A DNA stretch of 38,089 nucleotides from an uncultured Bacilli bacterium (GCA_947629265.1 CANRCZ010000012.1:1-38089), one strand, 5' to 3'; counted from the stretch's first letter, positions 7,874-16,899 are shown. Notes: a model not told the origin generated them from the sequence alone. Translations and numbers: made by a program.

Positions 7874-8347
7874 GTGGACAAAATTTATGATGAATATTAT
7901 TATAAAATATATAATTGGGCAATCAAAAAAACACATTGTAAAGAAGATGCTGAAGATCTAACCAATAGCGTTTTTTTAGCAATATTTGAATACTTTAATA
8001 AAAATATTAAAGTTGAAAAACTGGAAAATTTAATATGGAAAATAGCTTATAACTTATGGTGCACCAAAGCTAAAAAATATATTAAAGAAAAAAACACTAT
8101 AGCGGTCCTAGACAATTATGAATTAGGATACGAAATTCCCATGTTAGATAAAATTATATATAAAGAAATCATAAATGACTTAGATAATATTGGTTTAACC
8201 AATAAAGAAATGGTGGCATTTAAAATGTACTATATAGATGACCTTTCAATAAAAGAAATTAGTGAAAAAATGAACACTAAAGAAGCTAATATAAAATACT
8301 TTTTATATAGTGCTAGAAATAAAATAAAGGAGAGATATTATGAATAA
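7874..8347 (+). CDS. RNA polymerase sigma factor, sigma-70/ECF type
   Basis: A 157-residue protein from GTG 7874; an upstream in-frame GTG at 7865 lies within the AAAGGTG ribosome binding site. Region 2 spans about residues 5-60, with the helix CKEDAEDLTNSVFLAIFEY. Region 4 spans about 105-155, with LTNKEMVAFKMYYIDDLSIKEI followed by NTKEANIKYFLYSARNKIK, a typical ECF sigma-4 helix-turn-helix. The short length without sigma-3 identifies an ECF-like factor. The downstream gene overlaps by 8 bp and would be the natural place for an anti-sigma or regulated partner. Genes that follow include an M3-like protein and sortase B, so an envelope regulon is plausible. Confidence 0.75.
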   Translation: MDKIYDEYYYKIYNWAIKKTHCKEDAEDLTNSVFLAIFEYFNKNIKVEKLENLIWKIAYNLWCTKAKKYIKEKNTIAVLDNYELGYEIPMLDKIIYKEIINDLDNIGLTNKEMVAFKMYYIDDLSIKEISEKMNTKEANIKYFLYSARNKIKERYYE

Positions 8348-9029
8348 TTTAAGTTTAGATAAGTACTTAAATATCGTTAATGAAGAAAAAATAAAAAGAG
8401 GATTAGAAAATTATATTCCTCTATATCCAATGTTTAGAGTAGATAATGATAAACTATACGTTAGTGTAATGTTAACCGAAGATAAAGATAATGTTTGGAG
8501 TAAAGATGAACATATCAAGTCAGAGTATTGGGTTTTAATCGACATTAACAACGATAAAATTTTAGAATTTAATAAAACTGATGATAAAGATTTTGTGATA
8601 GGAAATTTAATACCTAAAAATACCGATGATAAACAGCAAGAACTTTCAAAATATACTGTTCAAAAGACATTACAATATAAAAATTATTTAATCAATGATA
8701 TAAAAAATGAAGAATTACCTTTACAAAAAAAATTATCAGCTGTTTTAAATAGTGAGATGGATATCGATGGTGAAAAAGTTAATATAAATGATTATTTGCT
8801 ATCAAATTTAGAAGAAGATATCAAATCAAAAATTAATGATTTAGTCGATATTTTAATTCAATCAAAATATGGTTCGATTACTTTTTATTACGATCAATTA
8901 TTTAATACTATTGCAAATAATTATAAAAATGATAAAATTATAGATAGAGATAAAATTAAATTATGCATTGAAATAATGAATAATTATTATGATGGTGTTA
9001 TCGGTATCGATAATATGTTTAATATTTAA
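8340..9029 (+). CDS. Unknown protein co-translated with the sigma factor
   Basis: A 229-residue protein I do not recognise. It has no signal peptide and no membrane segment, so it is not a classical membrane anti-sigma factor. Residues 25-75 look like a beta-rich domain (YPMFRVDNDKLYVSVML, then EYWVLIDINNDKILEF). Residues 100-229 are predicted helical, with charged Lys/Asp/Asn-rich stretches. Start ATG 8340 sits inside the sigma gene behind GGAGAG, giving an 8-bp overlap and coupled translation. A cytosolic partner or regulator of the sigma factor is the simplest inference from position, but no sequence motif proves it. Confidence 0.5.
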   Translation: MNNLSLDKYLNIVNEEKIKRGLENYIPLYPMFRVDNDKLYVSVMLTEDKDNVWSKDEHIKSEYWVLIDINNDKILEFNKTDDKDFVIGNLIPKNTDDKQQELSKYTVQKTLQYKNYLINDIKNEELPLQKKLSAVLNSEMDIDGEKVNINDYLLSNLEEDIKSKINDLVDILIQSKYGSITFYYDQLFNTIANNYKNDKIIDRDKIKLCIEIMNNYYDGVIGIDNMFNI

Positions 9030-9051
9030 TAGCAAGTGTTGGTGATATATT

Positions 9052-10176
9052 ATGTGGAATATAAAAGAAATAAATTTAAAAAAAGATTATGTTACAGAAA
9101 GACTAAAAAATTGTGATGACTTAAAAGAAAAAGAAAAACTAAATTTATCTTTAGCATCTTATAAAGCATTACTTGATAATAGTGGAACTTTGCGTTATAC
9201 AGGTCTTTATAATACGATGGATAAATTAACCGAAAATAAATTTTCAGAAAAACAACAAGATGGTATTGAAAAGTTAGAATTGTTCTCTAAAAATGGTGAT
9301 TATATCGATAATGATTACCTACAATTTTTAGTTGACCTTTGTAATAATATCGCTAGAACTAAAGAAATTACCTTTGATGATAAAGACTTTTCACCTATTA
9401 ATACTGATTATAAAAATATGTTGGATACGTCTTATGATTTTTATAATGATTTAGGTGATACAGAGATTTTAGCGAATGCTAAAAAACTTTTACTTGATGA
9501 ATCTAGTATCAATATATCAAAACTACCTAGACGTGGTATGGATGAACATAACGGATTATCTTTCAATGATTACGTGTTTAATAAAGCTTATATTACCATG
9601 ACAAAACAAAATAATATCTTCGATTATCAAGTTTTAAATCACGAGGTAATGAATGGAGTAGACTTTTATATAAAAAATAAAGTTCCTAGTGAAAATTACG
9701 TTGGATTTAATGAGGTACCAGCTTATACGATGGATTACTTATTTATCGATTACTTATCATCAAAAGGAATGGATGAAAATGAAATTCAAAAATTAAAATT
9801 AAAAAAAGATAACTATCTTAAAACATTAGCTACATCCGCTAAAACCCAAATTAGAAATGGCTTAATCAGAAATAACAAGTATCAATTTACGATGGATGAT
9901 ATAAGAGAAATATTAAGTCCTGAATTAACAAAACAATTGTTAGAATTAGAAGCTGGTGTCGTTTCTTATGGACTATATAATCAAATAAAGATGAATAAAC
10001 AAAGAGGATTAGATAACTTAAAAAAATTTATGCAAAATATTCTACCTAAATCCCAAACACCAAATTTTTCATTTATCGATTTAGATAATGAAACACTATT
10101 AAAATTAAGTAAACAAATTGGAACTTACTCAAAAGATACTATGAATTTACAAGATAATAAAAATATCAAAAGATAA
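9052..10176 (+). CDS. M3-peptidase-like protein with altered zinc motif
   Basis: A 374-residue, mostly helical protein without a signal peptide. Residues 170-240 resemble the active-site region of oligopeptidase-like gluzincins (M3). A strand or helix with NKAYITMTKQNN leads to YQVLNHEVMNG, and about 20 residues later comes FNEVPAYTMDYLF, which looks like the third-ligand Glu helix. The usual HExxH is HEVMN here: His and catalytic Glu are present, but the second zinc His is Asn. It is also shorter than M3 enzymes (about 560-700 residues). It may be an inactive relative or use another ligand. It lies 22 bp after the unknown gene and ends at a terminator, so it belongs to the sigma-factor operon. 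The family call is tentative. Confidence 0.4.
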   Translation: MWNIKEINLKKDYVTERLKNCDDLKEKEKLNLSLASYKALLDNSGTLRYTGLYNTMDKLTENKFSEKQQDGIEKLELFSKNGDYIDNDYLQFLVDLCNNIARTKEITFDDKDFSPINTDYKNMLDTSYDFYNDLGDTEILANAKKLLLDESSINISKLPRRGMDEHNGLSFNDYVFNKAYITMTKQNNIFDYQVLNHEVMNGVDFYIKNKVPSENYVGFNEVPAYTMDYLFIDYLSSKGMDENEIQKLKLKKDNYLKTLATSAKTQIRNGLIRNNKYQFTMDDIREILSPELTKQLLELEAGVVSYGLYNQIKMNKQRGLDNLKKFMQNILPKSQTPNFSFIDLDNETLLKLSKQIGTYSKDTMNLQDNKNIKR

Positions 10177-10203
10177 AATTGGTAATGATTATACCAATTT
10201 TTT
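10176..10203 (+). terminator. Rho-independent terminator of the sigma-factor operon
   Basis: AAATTGGTA (10176-10184) pairs with TACCAATTT (10192-10200), followed by TTT. It separates this operon from sortase B. Confidence 0.7.
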
Positions 10204-10253
10204 AATGTTATAAAATATTAAATTTTAATCATACTATTAACAGGAATGGTTAT

Positions 10254-11063
10254 ATGAAAAAGAAACAATATGCATATATTTCAGTTGTTATATTTTTATT
10301 GGTTTTAATCTTTAGTACTTTTAATATTATGTTATGGTTAAATGATCAAAAAAGTTTAAAAAAAATAAACGATAATATTAAAGATATTACAATATCAAAA
10401 GAAATACCCCAAGAAATAAAAACCGATGATTACCTTATAAATCCACCATCTAATAAAGATGATGATTATTGGAACTATACCGACGTTTCTTTTTTACAAG
10501 TTGATTTTGATAAACTTATAGCTAAAAATAATGATACGGTAGCTTGGATTAAATTACCTAATACGAAGATTGATTATCCGGTCGTTCAAGCTAAAGATAA
10601 TAAGTATTATCTAACCCATACTTTTGATAAATCGACAAATAAAGCCGGATGGATCTTTTTAGATTACCGAAATAATTTAGATGAACTAGATTATAATAAT
10701 GTTATCTACGGTCATAATCGATTAGATAAAACGATGTTTGGTAGTTTAAAAAACGTCTTAAAAGATGACTGGTATAACGATAAAGATAATCATATTATAA
10801 AATTATCGACTCCTAAATATGATACTGTTTGGCAGATTTTTAGTATTTATACAATATATAAAGAAAGCTACTACATTAATGTTGCTTTTGATAATTTAAA
10901 AGACTATGATCAATTTTTAGATACTATATATAAAAGGAGTTTATATAAATTTAATACCACAGTTAACAATAAAGACCATATTTTAACCTTATCAACTTGT
11001 AAGGATTCAAATGGTAATCGCTTAGTCGTTCATGCTAAATTAATTAAAAAGAAAGATCACTAA
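10254..11063 (+). CDS. srtB: Class B sortase
   Basis: A 269-residue membrane-anchored transpeptidase. An uncleaved N-terminal signal anchor (about residues 7-28) precedes an extracellular sortase domain from about residue 75. The catalytic triad is visible: His154 in YGHNR, Cys249 in TLSTC and Arg256 in DSNGNRLVVHA. The TLSTC...R spacing and the long helix between the His and Cys strands (residues 212-230) are characteristic of class B. SrtB cleaves NPxTG/N-type signals and links the substrate to peptidoglycan or a partner. The convergent gene immediately downstream ends in NPKTG, a textbook substrate, so the two form an enzyme-substrate pair. Start ATG 10254 follows CAGGAATGG. Confidence 0.9.
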   Translation: MKKKQYAYISVVIFLLVLIFSTFNIMLWLNDQKSLKKINDNIKDITISKEIPQEIKTDDYLINPPSNKDDDYWNYTDVSFLQVDFDKLIAKNNDTVAWIKLPNTKIDYPVVQAKDNKYYLTHTFDKSTNKAGWIFLDYRNNLDELDYNNVIYGHNRLDKTMFGSLKNVLKDDWYNDKDNHIIKLSTPKYDTVWQIFSIYTIYKESYYINVAFDNLKDYDQFLDTIYKRSLYKFNTTVNNKDHILTLSTCKDSNGNRLVVHAKLIKKKDH

Positions 11064-11070
11064 ATATGAA

Positions 11071-11097
11071 AAAAGGACTGTTAATAAGACCTTTAAT
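11071..11097. terminator. Weak bidirectional terminator between sortase and its substrate
   Basis: AAAGGAC and GACCTTT flank a 9-base loop, with one A-A mismatch in the stem. It lies between the convergent sortase and NPKTG-protein genes and overlaps the latter's stop codon. T-runs are short on both sides, so strength is doubtful. Confidence 0.3.
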
Positions 11098-11851
11098 CAT
11101 TAGCTAAAGTATAAAAACTTTTAATTAAACTAGCACTAGCTAATAAACCTAATAATATGTACATAACTATATTGTCACCTGTTTTAGGGTTTTCTTCTTT
11201 ATTATCGATTTCAAATAATTCTTCGATAACGTCAAGACGTAGTTCATCGCCAGATTCGATTTTCTTAGTTATACCATTCATTATAACGGTAGCAGGTTCT
11301 GAATCAGATGGTACCCATAAGGTTGGTTTATCATTAGAATCAGTCGTATTTACTAAAGTAGCATCATCGCTAAGTGATAGTTTATTAGCTTGATCGACAC
11401 CACTACCTTGACCTAATTCAATACCACCAAAACCATTACCAGAAACATCTATTTTACCCTCTAAGGTTACATTTGAACCATTAACTAGTAAGGCAGCGTT
11501 ACCACCAGTTAATTTGATATCTTTAATAGTAGCTGTTGTCTTATATACTTGTAAAACATAAATTCCACCCCATACGGTGTTGCTACTGCTGTTGCTATCT
11601 CCAAATGTTCCAATATACTTGATAGTATGACCTTTACCATCGATAGTTACTGGACGTGTAATGTTGATCTTTTGAGTTGTTTCAATATCTTCACTCAAAG
11701 TTATAGTTTTAGTTTCACTATCTTGTAATGCTTCAAGGAGTTCTGATTGATTTTTAACGGTTCTATCAGTTAAAGCACTAGCATTAATCATTGGTATTAC
11801 TAAAAAAGCTATAGAAAATATTGAAATAACTTGAACAAATTTTTTAATCAT
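11093..11851 (-). CDS. Secreted beta-helix protein with NPKTG sorting signal
   Basis: A 252-residue surface protein. A signal peptide (about 1-27, FSIAFLVIPMINASA) precedes a pectate-lyase-like right-handed beta-helix: SELLEAL...TITLSEDI, PVTIDGKGHTI, then repeats with IKLTGGNAALLVNGSN and LEGKIDVSGNGFGGIELG. The end holds a cell-wall sorting signal: NPKTG at residues 221-225 and then a hydrophobic helix of about 20 residues. The tail after the helix ends FYTLAND and is barely basic, unusual for sorting signals. Class B sortase lies tail-to-tail next door. The start has an excellent AGAAAGGAGG ribosome binding site. The protein is likely anchored by that sortase, perhaps as an adhesin or ligand-binding repeat protein. 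Confidence 0.85.
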   Translation of the reverse strand: MIKKFVQVISIFSIAFLVIPMINASALTDRTVKNQSELLEALQDSETKTITLSEDIETTQKINITRPVTIDGKGHTIKYIGTFGDSNSSSNTVWGGIYVLQVYKTTATIKDIKLTGGNAALLVNGSNVTLEGKIDVSGNGFGGIELGQGSGVDQANKLSLSDDATLVNTTDSNDKPTLWVPSDSEPATVIMNGITKKIESGDELRLDVIEELFEIDNKEENPKTGDNIVMYILLGLLASASLIKSFYTLAND

Positions 11852-12039
11852 AATTTTCCTCCTTTCTAATTATATTTTGTTTTAAATAGAAGAGTTTATA
11901 CTAATGTGATGATTAAAAAAAGGTAATAAATTTTGGCAATTTTGATATAGTAATAATATAGTTATTTTATTTAAAATTTTAAAAAATGACTTAATTTTAA
12001 GTCAAATTTTTTTATAAAATGTGAAAATAATGTGTAAAA

Positions 12040-12059
12040 ATAGTTAAGTACTTGACTAT
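12040..12059. promoter_or_regulatory. Palindromic operator candidate for the MarR regulator
   Basis: A 20-bp near-perfect palindrome, ATAGT-T-AAGTACTT-G-ACTAT, with only one mismatched symmetric pair. It overlaps the -35 element of the marR-ABC operon, the position expected for autorepression by a MarR dimer. The regulator assignment is inference. Confidence 0.6.
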
Positions 12060-12080
12060 TGTTATTTTGTGTTGTAACAT
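12052..12080 (+). promoter_or_regulatory. Promoter of the marR-ABC exporter operon
   Basis: TTGACT (12052-12057), 17-bp spacer, TAACAT (12075-12080). The -35 lies within the palindrome at 12040-12059. Confidence 0.7.
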
Positions 12081-12109
12081 GAAAAGGTACCGTTATAAGA
12101 GGGTGGAAA

Positions 12110-12568
12110 ATGGATAATCATATTTTAAAAGAATTAAAAAAAATTGATATCGCTATATTGCAACAGATGTTTGCAATGACTAAAGAAAAAAATATAAAGC
12201 AACCACCTAGTCCTTTACAATGTAGGATATTAGGTTATTTAATTGAAAATAAAAATATAAAAGTGTGTCAAAGAGATTTAGAGATCAATATAAATGTTAG
12301 CAAGGCCGCTATATCAGGTGTGATTAATACGATGGAAGCTAGTGGATTAATTAAAAGGAGTTCATCTAGTAATGACGCTAGAAGTAAGATAATAGTTATT
12401 ACTGATGATGGTTTAAATCGTTTTAATCAATTAAAAGAATTAGAAAATAAGTTAGAAAAGAAAATTATAAATAATATACCTGATGATGAATTGCATATAT
12501 TTTTATCGGTACTAAATACCATGCAAAGTAATTTAGAAATTATTAAAGGGAGGAAATATAAATGTTAA
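12110..12568 (+). CDS. MarR family transcriptional regulator
   Basis: A 152-residue winged-helix protein. Helices at the N terminus and residues 105-145 would form the MarR dimer interface. The recognition region is about 50-95: QRDLEININVSKAAISGVINTM, then SGLIKRSSSSNDARSKIIVIT, the wing with the conserved D-x-R. The position directly ahead of, and overlapping by 7 bp, two ABC exporter genes is the standard layout for MarR repressors of drug or peptide exporters. An almost perfect palindrome over the -35 box suggests autoregulation. The ribosome binding site is AGAGGGTGG before ATG 12110. The effector is not predictable. Confidence 0.85.
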   Translation: MDNHILKELKKIDIAILQQMFAMTKEKNIKQPPSPLQCRILGYLIENKNIKVCQRDLEININVSKAAISGVINTMEASGLIKRSSSSNDARSKIIVITDDGLNRFNQLKELENKLEKKIINNIPDDELHIFLSVLNTMQSNLEIIKGRKYKC

Positions 12569-14322
12569 AATTGTTTAAAAACTTAAATAAAAAACAATAT
12601 GGATATATACTAGTTTGTATTATATTAATTGTTTTTCAAGTTTGGTTAGATTTAAAATTACCAGATTATATGAGTGAAATAACCGTTTTAATACAAACTG
12701 AGGGTAGCAAAATGGGCGACATAATTAAAGAGGGAACCTATATGTTATTATGTGCGTTAGGTAGTTTATTATCCGCTATTTTAGTCGGTTATTTAGCTGC
12801 TAGTATATCATCTAGTTTTTCAATGACATTAAGAGATAAAATATTTGATAAAGTTGAAAAATTTTCGACAGCTGAAATGAAAAAATTTTCAACTAGTAGT
12901 TTAATAACTAGAACGACTAATGATGTTACACAGATGGAAATGCTTATCGCTATGGGGTTACAAATGTTGATAAAAGCACCAATTATGGCGGTTTGGGCTG
13001 TTTCTAAAATATTAAATAAAAGTATCGAACTAAGTATTTTAACTGGATGCTGTGTTGGTGTTTTATTAGTAACGATTATTACTATAATGATTATCGTTTT
13101 ACCAAGATTTTCTATCGTTCAAAAACTTATTGATCGAGTAAATGGAGTTACGAGAGAGAATTTAACAGGTATTAGAGTAATTAGAGCTTTTAATGCTGAA
13201 AAATATCAAGAGAACCGTTTTGATGAGGTCAACAATAAACTTACTAATACGCAATTATTTAATCAAAGAACGTTCGCTTTTATGATGCCAATTATGAATT
13301 TTGTTATGAACTTTTTATCATTAGGTATTTATTTTATCGGGGCTATATTGATCGATAAAGCTATGCTTTTAGATAAAATAACGATCTTTAGTAATGTTGT
13401 TGTCTTTATCAGCTATGGTATGCAAGTTATAATGTCTTTCTTAATGTTGGCGATGATTTTTATGATCGTACCAAGAGCACAAATATCAGCTAAGCGTATC
13501 AGTGAGGTATTAGATGAGGATTTATCAATTAAAGATGGTGATTATGACTTACCAACTAAAGAGATAGGAACGGTCGAATTTAAAAATGTATCTTTTAAAT
13601 ATCCTGATGCTGATGAATATTTGATTAAAAATATTTCTTTTAAGGTTAAAAGAGGTGAAACCGTCGCTTTTATCGGTTCAACTGGTAGTGGTAAATCGAC
13701 TTTGATTAATTTAGTACCAAGATTTTATGATGCCACTGATGGTGAGGTATTAGTTGATGGTGTCAATGTAAAAGATTACAAACTTAAAAATTTACATAAT
13801 AAATTAGGATACGTTTCACAAAAGGCTTTTATGTTTGATAGTACCGTAAAAGAAAATGTAACTTATGGTGATAATGGTAAAACAACACCTAGTGATGAAA
13901 AGGTTAAAGAAGCTATTGAGGTAGCCCAAGCTAAGGAGTTTGTTTTAGAACTTGATGGTGGTTATGATGCTCATATAGCTCGTGGTGGAACTAATGTAAG
14001 TGGTGGTCAAAAACAGCGTCTATCGATCGCTCGTGCCATCGCTCGTGATCCTGAAATATATATCTTTGATGATTCTTTTTCAGCGTTAGATTTTAAAACG
14101 GATGCAACTTTAAGACACGAACTTAAAAAATATACGAAAGATGCAACTAGTTTAATAGTAGCGCAACGTATCGGTACGATTATCGATGCTGATAAAATCA
14201 TCGTTTTGGATAAGGGTGAATGTGTTGGAATAGGTAATCATAAGGAACTACTTAAAAATTGTGATATTTATAAAGAGATCGCTTTATCACAATTATCAAA
14301 GGAGGAATTAGAAAATGCCTAG
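12562..14322 (+). CDS. ABC exporter half-transporter, subunit with degenerate ATPase site
   Basis: A 586-residue type IV exporter subunit: six membrane helices (about 1-310) followed by a nucleotide-binding domain. Walker A is GSTGSGKST (372-380). The signature is canonical, VSGGQ (479-483). Walker B reads IYIFDDSFSALD, so the catalytic Glu is Asp504, and the H-loop His is Gln535 (VAQRIGTI). This is the degenerate-site subunit of a heterodimeric exporter such as BmrCD, LmrCD or TM287/288. Its intact signature would complete the working ATP site of the partner encoded next, which overlaps by 8 bp. Start ATG 12562 sits inside marR behind AAGGGAGG. Likely substrates are drugs, peptides or lipids; none can be named. 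Confidence 0.85.
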   Translation: MLKLFKNLNKKQYGYILVCIILIVFQVWLDLKLPDYMSEITVLIQTEGSKMGDIIKEGTYMLLCALGSLLSAILVGYLAASISSSFSMTLRDKIFDKVEKFSTAEMKKFSTSSLITRTTNDVTQMEMLIAMGLQMLIKAPIMAVWAVSKILNKSIELSILTGCCVGVLLVTIITIMIIVLPRFSIVQKLIDRVNGVTRENLTGIRVIRAFNAEKYQENRFDEVNNKLTNTQLFNQRTFAFMMPIMNFVMNFLSLGIYFIGAILIDKAMLLDKITIFSNVVVFISYGMQVIMSFLMLAMIFMIVPRAQISAKRISEVLDEDLSIKDGDYDLPTKEIGTVEFKNVSFKYPDADEYLIKNISFKVKRGETVAFIGSTGSGKSTLINLVPRFYDATDGEVLVDGVNVKDYKLKNLHNKLGYVSQKAFMFDSTVKENVTYGDNGKTTPSDEKVKEAIEVAQAKEFVLELDGGYDAHIARGGTNVSGGQKQRLSIARAIARDPEIYIFDDSFSALDFKTDATLRHELKKYTKDATSLIVAQRIGTIIDADKIIVLDKGECVGIGNHKELLKNCDIYKEIALSQLSKEELENA

Positions 14323-16471
14323 AATGAATAGAATGCGTAATGAAAAAGCTAATGACTTTAAAGGTTCGATGAAACGAATATTAAAGAGTATGCAAAAATG
14401 GAAAGTTATAATGTTTGTAGCGATAGTTCTAGCGATGATAAGTTCTATTTTTTCCCTAATTTCACCTAATAAGTTATCAGATATAACTGATGCTATAACA
14501 CAAGGTATTACACCAAATACGAAAGTGTTATCTAAAATAACCGAAAAAATATCGATTAATCTGACTGATCAAGAGTTATTGTCTAAAAAAGTTCAAAGTA
14601 TCATGTTAGATCAAAATATTGATAATGATGACAAGCTAGTTTTACAAGATACTTTAGCTAAAATGGCTAATTTAAGTGATGAAGAAAAAGGTAAAGCTAT
14701 AATGTCTTTACCAGATACTATTTTATTAAATCTTTTAGATGAGATAGAGGTTAGTAATAAAAAAATTAGTCCATCTAGTCAATTAGCAACTATTAAAATA
14801 TTAGGTAGTATTGATAAGGATGATAATGATAAAGCTTTAAAGGCAATATCCGATTTACCTAGTGATATTTATGAACTTATAAAACCAAAAATGGATATGG
14901 ATTATATTAAAAAAATCGCTTTATTTTTATTAATTTTATATATTATAGGAGCAACATTCGGTTACATTCAACATTTTATTTTAAGTACTGTATCTAATCG
15001 TTTCGCTCAGAATTTAAGGGATGCTATTTCTAAAAAGATAAATCGTTTGCCACTTAAATATTTTGATAATCATGAAATGGGTGACGTTTTATCTAGAATT
15101 ACTAATGATGTGGATGCGATAGCCCAACATTTGAATAATAGTTTAGCATCGTTAGTTTCAGCTTTAACTTTATTTTTAGGATGCATATTCATGATGTTTT
15201 ATACCAATTATATCATGGCTATAACAGCGATTTTAGCATCATTAATCGGTTTTGTTTTAATGTTCTTGATATTGAGTAAATCACAAAAGTATTTCAATCA
15301 AAAACAAAAAGAATTAGGTAAATTAAATGGTCATATTGAAGAGATTTATTCTGGTCATAATGTGGTAAAAGCTTATAATGGTGAAGAGGATGCTAAAAAA
15401 GAATTCGATAAATTAAATCAAAATTTATATAATTGTAATCAAAAAAGTCAATTTTTATCTGGTTTAATGCCATCATTAATGGGCTTTATTGGTAACTTTG
15501 GATATGTCGCTGTATGTGTTGTAGGAGCTCTACTTACCATGAACGATGTAATCAGTTTTGGTGTTATTGTTGCCTTTATGATCTATGTTAGATTATTTAC
15601 ATCACCATTATCACAAATCGCTCAGGCGATGACTGGTCTTCAAAGTGTTGCAGCAGCAGGGGAGAGAGTATTTGAGTTTTTGGATGAAGAGGAATTATCT
15701 AGTCAAGAACATATTCATAAGTCATTAGAACTTGATAAAGTAAAAGGTGATATTGAATTTAAAAATGTTAAATTTGGTTACGATAAGAATAAGACGATTA
15801 TAAATGATTTTAGTGTTAAAGCTAAAAGTGGTGAAAAAATCGCTATTGTAGGACCTACCGGAGCTGGTAAGACGACGATGGTTAATCTACTTATGAAATT
15901 TTATGAAATCGATGGTGGTGATATTTTAATCGATGGTGTTTCAACTAAAGAATTAACTAGAGAAAACATTCATAAGTTATTTACGATGGTTTTACAGGAT
16001 ACTTGGTTATTTGAGGGTACTGTAAGAGATAATGTCAAGTTTAATAGAGAAAATGTTACTGATGAAGAGATATGGGAAGCTTTAAAAGTCGTTGGTGTCG
16101 ATCACTTTGTTAAAACTTTACCAGGTGGTTTAGATGCTAAAATCGACGATAGTGACTCGATATCAAGTGGTCAAAAGCAGTTGCTTACGATCGCTCGTGG
16201 TATGATCGATAATGCTCCATTCTTGATTTTAGATGAAGCTACTAGTAATGTGGATACCAGAACTGAGGAACTTGTTAGTAAGGCGATGGATAAGTTGACT
16301 AAAGGTAAAACGTCATTTATTATAGCGCACCGTTTATCTACTATTAAGAATGCTGATATTATTTTAGTTATGCAAAATGGTAATATTGTGGAACAAGGAA
16401 ATCATGATACTTTAATGAAAAAGAATGGTTTCTATGCTGATTTATACAATTCACAATTTTCAGGTAATTAG
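14315..16471 (+). CDS. ABC exporter half-transporter, catalytic subunit with extracytoplasmic insertion
   Basis: A 718-residue partner subunit. Walker A is GPTGAGKTT (513-521), Walker B LILDEATSNVD has the catalytic Glu641, and the H-loop has His672 (IIAHRLSTI). The signature is degenerate, ISSGQ (616-620). The pattern is exactly complementary to the upstream subunit, giving one consensus and one degenerate ATP site. About 140 residues (roughly 52-195) are inserted between transmembrane helices 1 and 2. They are helical and Asp/Lys/Ser-rich and should face outside; BmrD-like subunits also carry an extracellular domain there. Overlap by 8 bp and AAAGGAGG at the start show coupled translation. 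Regulation is probably by the MarR protein at the operon head. Confidence 0.85.
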   Translation: MPRMNRMRNEKANDFKGSMKRILKSMQKWKVIMFVAIVLAMISSIFSLISPNKLSDITDAITQGITPNTKVLSKITEKISINLTDQELLSKKVQSIMLDQNIDNDDKLVLQDTLAKMANLSDEEKGKAIMSLPDTILLNLLDEIEVSNKKISPSSQLATIKILGSIDKDDNDKALKAISDLPSDIYELIKPKMDMDYIKKIALFLLILYIIGATFGYIQHFILSTVSNRFAQNLRDAISKKINRLPLKYFDNHEMGDVLSRITNDVDAIAQHLNNSLASLVSALTLFLGCIFMMFYTNYIMAITAILASLIGFVLMFLILSKSQKYFNQKQKELGKLNGHIEEIYSGHNVVKAYNGEEDAKKEFDKLNQNLYNCNQKSQFLSGLMPSLMGFIGNFGYVAVCVVGALLTMNDVISFGVIVAFMIYVRLFTSPLSQIAQAMTGLQSVAAAGERVFEFLDEEELSSQEHIHKSLELDKVKGDIEFKNVKFGYDKNKTIINDFSVKAKSGEKIAIVGPTGAGKTTMVNLLMKFYEIDGGDILIDGVSTKELTRENIHKLFTMVLQDTWLFEGTVRDNVKFNRENVTDEEIWEALKVVGVDHFVKTLPGGLDAKIDDSDSISSGQKQLLTIARGMIDNAPFLILDEATSNVDTRTEELVSKAMDKLTKGKTSFIIAHRLSTIKNADIILVMQNGNIVEQGNHDTLMKKNGFYADLYNSQFSGN

Positions 16472-16473
16472 CT

Positions 16474-16899
16474 ATGAATAATTTTTATAAGTTTATGTAT
16501 GGTAGATATGGTATTGATGATCTATATAAATTTAATTTAGTTTTATATTTGATTTTTCTAATTATTCAGTTGTTTGTTAGAAATAAAGTTATATCGATAC
16601 TAGAGTTAATCATCATCATTATAATGTTTTACCGTTTTTTATCTAAAGATATCGTTAAAAGAAAAAAAGAAAATGATCTTTATTTAAAGATTAAAAATGA
16701 TATTTTAAAACCTTTTATAAATATTAAACGCAATATAATGGATAAAGATAGTGTCTATAAAAGATGCCATAAGTGCCATAAGGTATTAAAATTACCTCTA
16801 CCTGATCATAAGGGTATTAAGAAAGTAATTTGTCCAAAATGTAAGTATAAGAATAAATTTATCGTTTTAAAAAGAGAAAAGATAGAAATAATTAAATAA
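16474..16899 (+). CDS. Small membrane protein with C-terminal zinc ribbon
   Basis: A 141-residue protein with the N-terminal motif FMYGRYGIDDLYKF and two hydrophobic segments (about 20-36 and 41-58). A basic linker leads to a zinc ribbon, CHKCHKVLKLPLPDHKG...CPKCKYKN (Cys112, 115, 130, 133 approximately). This is a widespread uncharacterised Firmicutes family as I recall it, recognisable by the N-terminal FMxGRYG. It begins 2 bp after the ABC gene with a weak ribosome binding site (CAGG), so it is read with the exporter operon, though a functional link is unproven. Confidence 0.6.
   Translation: MNNFYKFMYGRYGIDDLYKFNLVLYLIFLIIQLFVRNKVISILELIIIIIMFYRFLSKDIVKRKKENDLYLKIKNDILKPFINIKRNIMDKDSVYKRCHKCHKVLKLPLPDHKGIKKVICPKCKYKNKFIVLKREKIEIIK

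Noticed and set aside
11157-11393. Plus-strand ORF opposite the NPKTG protein
   Set aside because: No ribosome binding site; the minus-strand gene has signal peptide, sorting signal and a strong ribosome binding site.
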